Assembly: GCA_017450425.1 (NCBI GenBank)
Contig: JAFSUV010000039.1
Location: 1-6,997, forward strand
Origin: Kiritimatiellia bacterium
Lineage (GTDB): Bacteria > Verrucomicrobiota > Kiritimatiellia > RFP12 > UBA3636
DNA length: 6,997 nt
Reading direction: 5' to 3'
In this document: positions 4,333 through 6,997 of the stretch, piece by piece
Position numbering within the stretch: the stretch's first letter is position 1
Layout: every line of letters begins with the position of its first letter
Made by a program: the position numbers and the translations under genes
Notes under the pieces: model-generated
Seen by the model: the letters and a program-made list of their open reading frames with translations, nothing else
Database searches by the model: none
What the model was told of the DNA's origin: nothing

Positions 4333-5988
4333 ATGTTCGGGAAGAATTTTTTCAAGCTCAAATGGATCACGAGGGTGGAAAACCACCCCGACCGCGAGAT
4401 AATCATCAACGCCGAAAAGCTCGAAACCCGCGTTGCCGTGATGGAAAACGGCCGCCTCGAAGAGTACCAGGTCGAGCATACCGGGCAGCGCCAGATAATC
4501 GGATCGATTTTCAAGGGGCGCATCCAGAACCTCCAGGACGACCTGCAGGCCGCGTTCGTCAACATCGGAATGCAGAAAAATGCGTTTCTGCACTACTGGG
4601 ACATGAACCCCGACGACGAGTCTCTGCTCGACGACGACGACGCGACCGGCGGCGACGACCAGCAGGACTCCGACAAGGGCGGCGGCAAGCGCCGGGGCGG
4701 CAAGGCCAAGAAGTTCACGAACGAGGAGATCGCCAAGCGGTTTCCGGCCGGCTCCGTGGTGACGGTCCAGGTTTCCAAGGGGCCGATCGGCACGAAGGGG
4801 CCGCGCATCACAGCCTCTCTTTCCATACCGGGTCGCTACCTCGTATTGATGCCGGGCGGCTCGCTGCGCGGCGTTTCGCGCAAGATCGGCGACTCGGAGG
4901 AGCGCAAGCGGCTCAAGAAAATCCTCGACAGGCTCCAGCGCTTCGTGCCGAAGGACTGCGGGCTCATCGTCCGCACCGCCGGGCAGGGCGTTTCGCACAC
5001 CGCGTTCGTCAAGGATCTGCGCGTACTGCTTTCGGCGTACGAGGAGATGAAGCGCGCGATACGGGAGCAGCCCGCGCCGTGCGCGGTTTACGAAGAGCCG
5101 GACCTCGTGATGCGCGTCGTGCGCGACTCGCTCACGGGCGACGTGGACCGCATCGTCGTGGACGATCCCGTGGTTTACGAGCGCATTCGCGCGGAATGCG
5201 CCCGCGTTTCGCGCCGGGCGAAGACGATCGTGCAGCTCTACGACGGCAACTATCCGATATTCGACCACTACGGCGTGGAAGCGCAGCTGGAGGAGGCGTT
5301 CCGGCGCAAGATACCGCTCCGCAGCGGCGGCTACCTGGTGATCGACGAAACCGAGGCGCTCATCGCCGTTGACGTCAACACCGGCCGCCACAAGGGCAAG
5401 TCGTCGCAGGAGGACGCGATCCTCGAAGTGAATCTCGAAGCCGTCGAAGAGGTGGCGCGGCAGCTGCGGATACGCAACATCGGCGGCCTCGTGGTGCTCG
5501 ACCTCATCGACATGAAGAGCCGCAAGCACCAGCAGCAGGTTTACCGGGCGCTCAAGGCGGCCTGCCGCCGCGACAAGGCCCGCACGAACATCACGCAGAT
5601 AAGCGAGCTCGGGCTCCTCGAGATGACGCGCCAGCGGTTCGACCGCAGTCTGCTCTCGCAGATGCACCAGACCTGCCCGTATTGCCGCGGCCACGGCGTC
5701 GTCAAGTCGCCGCTGCAGCTTTCGGTTGACATCCAGCGGCGGCTGCGCTCCCTCACGAGCCTCCTCACGGAGACCGAGAAGCAGACGGACATCCAGATTT
5801 GCGTCCACCCGTCGGTCCTGGACCGCCTCCGCACCGAAGACGCCGAGCTCGTGAAGAAAATTCAGAGCGGCTATTCGGCCCGCCTCACGTTCAAGAGCGA
5901 ACCCATGCGGCAAAGCGAGTCGTTCGCGTTCGTCGATGCATCGACCGGACAGGTGCTTTTCTCCTCCGGCGAACAGTCCCCGCTTTGA
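4333..5988 (+). CDS. rng: Ribonuclease E/G family endoribonuclease
   Basis: 551 residues from ATG 4333 (MFGKNFFKLK); longer readings of the frame run into the promoter. The enzyme cuts single-stranded AU-rich RNA in mRNA decay and rRNA/tRNA maturation. The S1 domain begins REIIINAEKLETRVAVMENGRLEEY (21-45), followed by IGSIFKGRIQNLQDDLQAAFVNIG (56-79) and FLHYWD (85-90). A charged insert (about 93-128) then splits the domain: Asp-rich at 94-114, Gly/Lys/Arg-rich at 115-127. After it the domain resumes at VTVQVSKGPIGTKGPRIT (143-160). The 5'-sensor/DNase-like core follows, and the magnesium-binding aspartates are Asp347 (AVDVNTG) and Asp390 (VVLDLID), spaced 43 residues apart as in E. coli RNase E D303/D346. 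The zinc-link motif CPYC is at 448-451. The protein ends soon after the RNase G-like small domain, with no long RNase E degradosome scaffold. It heads an operon with panC 8 bases downstream. No Shine-Dalgarno is visible. Confidence 0.95.
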   Translation: MFGKNFFKLKWITRVENHPDREIIINAEKLETRVAVMENGRLEEYQVEHTGQRQIIGSIFKGRIQNLQDDLQAAFVNIGMQKNAFLHYWDMNPDDESLLDDDDATGGDDQQDSDKGGGKRRGGKAKKFTNEEIAKRFPAGSVVTVQVSKGPIGTKGPRITASLSIPGRYLVLMPGGSLRGVSRKIGDSEERKRLKKILDRLQRFVPKDCGLIVRTAGQGVSHTAFVKDLRVLLSAYEEMKRAIREQPAPCAVYEEPDLVMRVVRDSLTGDVDRIVVDDPVVYERIRAECARVSRRAKTIVQLYDGNYPIFDHYGVEAQLEEAFRRKIPLRSGGYLVIDETEALIAVDVNTGRHKGKSSQEDAILEVNLEAVEEVARQLRIRNIGGLVVLDLIDMKSRKHQQQVYRALKAACRRDKARTNITQISELGLLEMTRQRFDRSLLSQMHQTCPYCRGHGVVKSPLQLSVDIQRRLRSLTSLLTETEKQTDIQICVHPSVLDRLRTEDAELVKKIQSGYSARLTFKSEPMRQSESFAFVDASTGQVLFSSGEQSPL

Positions 5989-5996
5989 TTCGCTCC

Positions 5997-6839
5997 ATGA
6001 AAACCGTACGCACCAAAAAGTCGCTGTCGCGGCTGTCGCGCTCGTGGCACGAGGCCGGGCAGTCCGTGGCGCTCGTCCCCACCATGGGGTATTTGCACGA
6101 AGGGCATCTTTCGCTCGTGCGCCTTGCCCGCAAGAAGGCGGATCGCGTAGTCGTGTCGGTGTTCGTGAACCCCACGCAATTCGGCCCGAACGAAGATTTC
6201 GCCAAGTATCCGCGCGACGAAAAGCGCGACTTCGCGCTTCTTGCGGCCGAGGGGGTCGATGCCGTTTTCGCGCCGACGCCGCAGGAGATGTACGGGGCGG
6301 ACGCCACGGTGCGCGTCGTGGAGTCGTCGCTCTCCAAGACGATGTGCGGCGCGTTCCGGCCGATCCACTTTTCGGGCGTGATGACGGTCGTGCTGAAGCT
6401 CTTCAACGCGTCGCGCTGCGATGTCGCGGTCTTCGGCGAAAAGGACGCGCAGCAGCTCTCCGTGATACGCCGCATGGTGCGCGACCTCGACGTGCCGGTG
6501 AAGATCGTGGGCGCGCCCCTCGTGCGCGAGGCCGACGGCCTTGCGCGCTCTTCGCGCAACGTTTACTTGAGCGAGGGCGAGCGCGCGAGGGCGCTTTCGC
6601 TGAGCGCCGGGCTGGACAAGGCCCGCGAAGACTGGCTGCGCGGCAACGAGAGCGCGGCCAGGGCGGTCGCGACGGTGCGGAAGGCCATCGGAAAAAAGGC
6701 CGACAAGATCGATTACGTCGTGGCCGTGGATCCGGACACCCTGGAGCCGGTCGCGAAGCTCGAAAGGGGCACGCTCGTCGCCGTGGCCGCGTGGTTCGGC
6801 TCGACGCGGCTCATCGACAACCATTTCCTCCGGCGTTGA
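5997..6839 (+). CDS. panC: Pantothenate synthetase (pantoate--beta-alanine ligase)
   Basis: 280 residues, close to the family's usual ~280. PanC joins pantoate and beta-alanine with ATP, through a pantoyl-adenylate, to make pantothenate (vitamin B5), the precursor of CoA and acyl-carrier-protein prosthetic groups. Visible motifs are PTMGYLHEGH at 28-37 (the HxGH nucleotide-binding signature, His34 and His37), VFVNPTQFGPNEDF at 55-68, HFSGVMTVVLKLFN at 124-137, FGEKDAQQL at 146-154 and PLVREADGLARSSRNVYLS at 174-192 (SSRN in place of KMSKS). Start ATG 5997 gives the normal N-terminus; a TTG four codons upstream is less likely. It lies 8 bases after the rng stop and has no Shine-Dalgarno, so it is probably translated by coupling or re-initiation. 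panB and panD are not seen in the window. Confidence 0.97.
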   Translation: MKTVRTKKSLSRLSRSWHEAGQSVALVPTMGYLHEGHLSLVRLARKKADRVVVSVFVNPTQFGPNEDFAKYPRDEKRDFALLAAEGVDAVFAPTPQEMYGADATVRVVESSLSKTMCGAFRPIHFSGVMTVVLKLFNASRCDVAVFGEKDAQQLSVIRRMVRDLDVPVKIVGAPLVREADGLARSSRNVYLSEGERARALSLSAGLDKAREDWLRGNESAARAVATVRKAIGKKADKIDYVVAVDPDTLEPVAKLERGTLVAVAAWFGSTRLIDNHFLRR

Positions 6840-6997
6840 AAGCGCGTCCGTTCGCAAACGTCGCCTTGACCGGCGCCACGAGCGGCATCGGCCGCGCCGT
6901 CGCGGAGCGGCTCGTTTCCCTCGGCGCGAAAAACCTGTTTTTCTGCGGCCGCGACGCCGCGCGCGTGGCGCAGACCGAGCGCGACCTCGCCGCCGCC
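6836..6997 (+). CDS. Short-chain dehydrogenase/reductase (N-terminus only, cut by window)
   Basis: The first 54 residues of an SDR enzyme, open to the right edge. The Rossmann dinucleotide-binding signature TGATSGIG is at residues 12-19 (TGxxxGxG), preceded by the beta strand FANVAL and followed by the helix RAVAERLVSLG and strand LFFCGRD (34-40), where Arg39 suggests NADP preference. The proposed start is TTG 6836, whose TTGA overlaps the panC stop TGA (6837-6839); no ATG or GTG occurs before the nucleotide-binding motif. The substrate cannot be told from this fragment. FabG-type fatty-acid reductases and many catabolic SDRs share this start. The overlap implies the same transcript and translational coupling with panC. 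Confidence 0.85.
   Translation, partial: MKARPFANVALTGATSGIGRAVAERLVSLGAKNLFFCGRDAARVAQTERDLAAA

Noticed and set aside
4287..5372. A 361-codon plus-strand frame overlapping rng in another phase
   Set aside because: It is Arg/Gly/Pro-rich shadow sequence. The in-phase rng reading has all catalytic motifs across the same bases.
4135..5913. A 592-codon minus-strand open frame opposite rng
   Set aside because: It is antisense to the confirmed RNase E/G gene, shows no recognisable motif, and its composition fits a mirror of the coding strand.

Overview
This GC-rich window is an ordinary bacterial housekeeping region with tightly packed genes on both strands. It holds seven protein genes, two of them cut by the window edges, and two tRNA genes. 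The RNase E/G homologue, with its MFGK-type N-terminus and a charged insert inside the S1 domain, looks most like versions I associate with the Verrucomicrobiota/Lentisphaerota/Kiritimatiellota part of the PVC group. That placement is inferred from remembered family character, not from a search. I found no insertion sequence, CRISPR array, phage gene or integrase, and nothing I would call a new defence or metabolic system.

Left part (1-3009), minus strand: a fatty-acid/carboxylase operon read right to left from a perfect TATAAT box near 2980. The order is accD (acetyl-CoA carboxylase carboxyltransferase beta), accA (alpha), then a pyruvate carboxylase B / oxaloacetate decarboxylase alpha-type carboxyltransferase that runs off the left edge. 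The accD stop codon lies inside the accA ribosome binding site. The biotin carboxylase and biotin carrier genes (accC, accB) are not in the window.

Middle (3045-3389): a tRNA-Val(GAC) gene on the plus strand with its own sigma70-type promoter and a strong intrinsic terminator, facing a tRNA-Leu(UAG) gene on the minus strand. The tRNA-Leu lies 13 bases after a membrane zinc metallopeptidase of the YugP family (3389-4147, minus) and probably shares its transcript.

Right part (4148-6997): a 185-base divergent intergenic region drives the peptidase to the left and an operon to the right. That operon is rng (RNase E/G), panC (pantothenate synthetase) and the start of a short-chain dehydrogenase/reductase. 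Junctions are very tight: 8 bases between rng and panC, and a TTGA start/stop overlap between panC and the reductase.

Metabolically, accDA makes malonyl-CoA. PanC makes pantothenate, the precursor of CoA and of the acyl-carrier prosthetic group, and the reductase belongs to a family that includes fatty-acid enzymes. The window therefore has a loose CoA/acyl-lipid theme. The points most worth a second look are the unusual T-loop of tRNA-Val, the short AccA, the carboxyltransferase attached to accDA, and the Shine-Dalgarno-free, hairpin-capped leader of rng.
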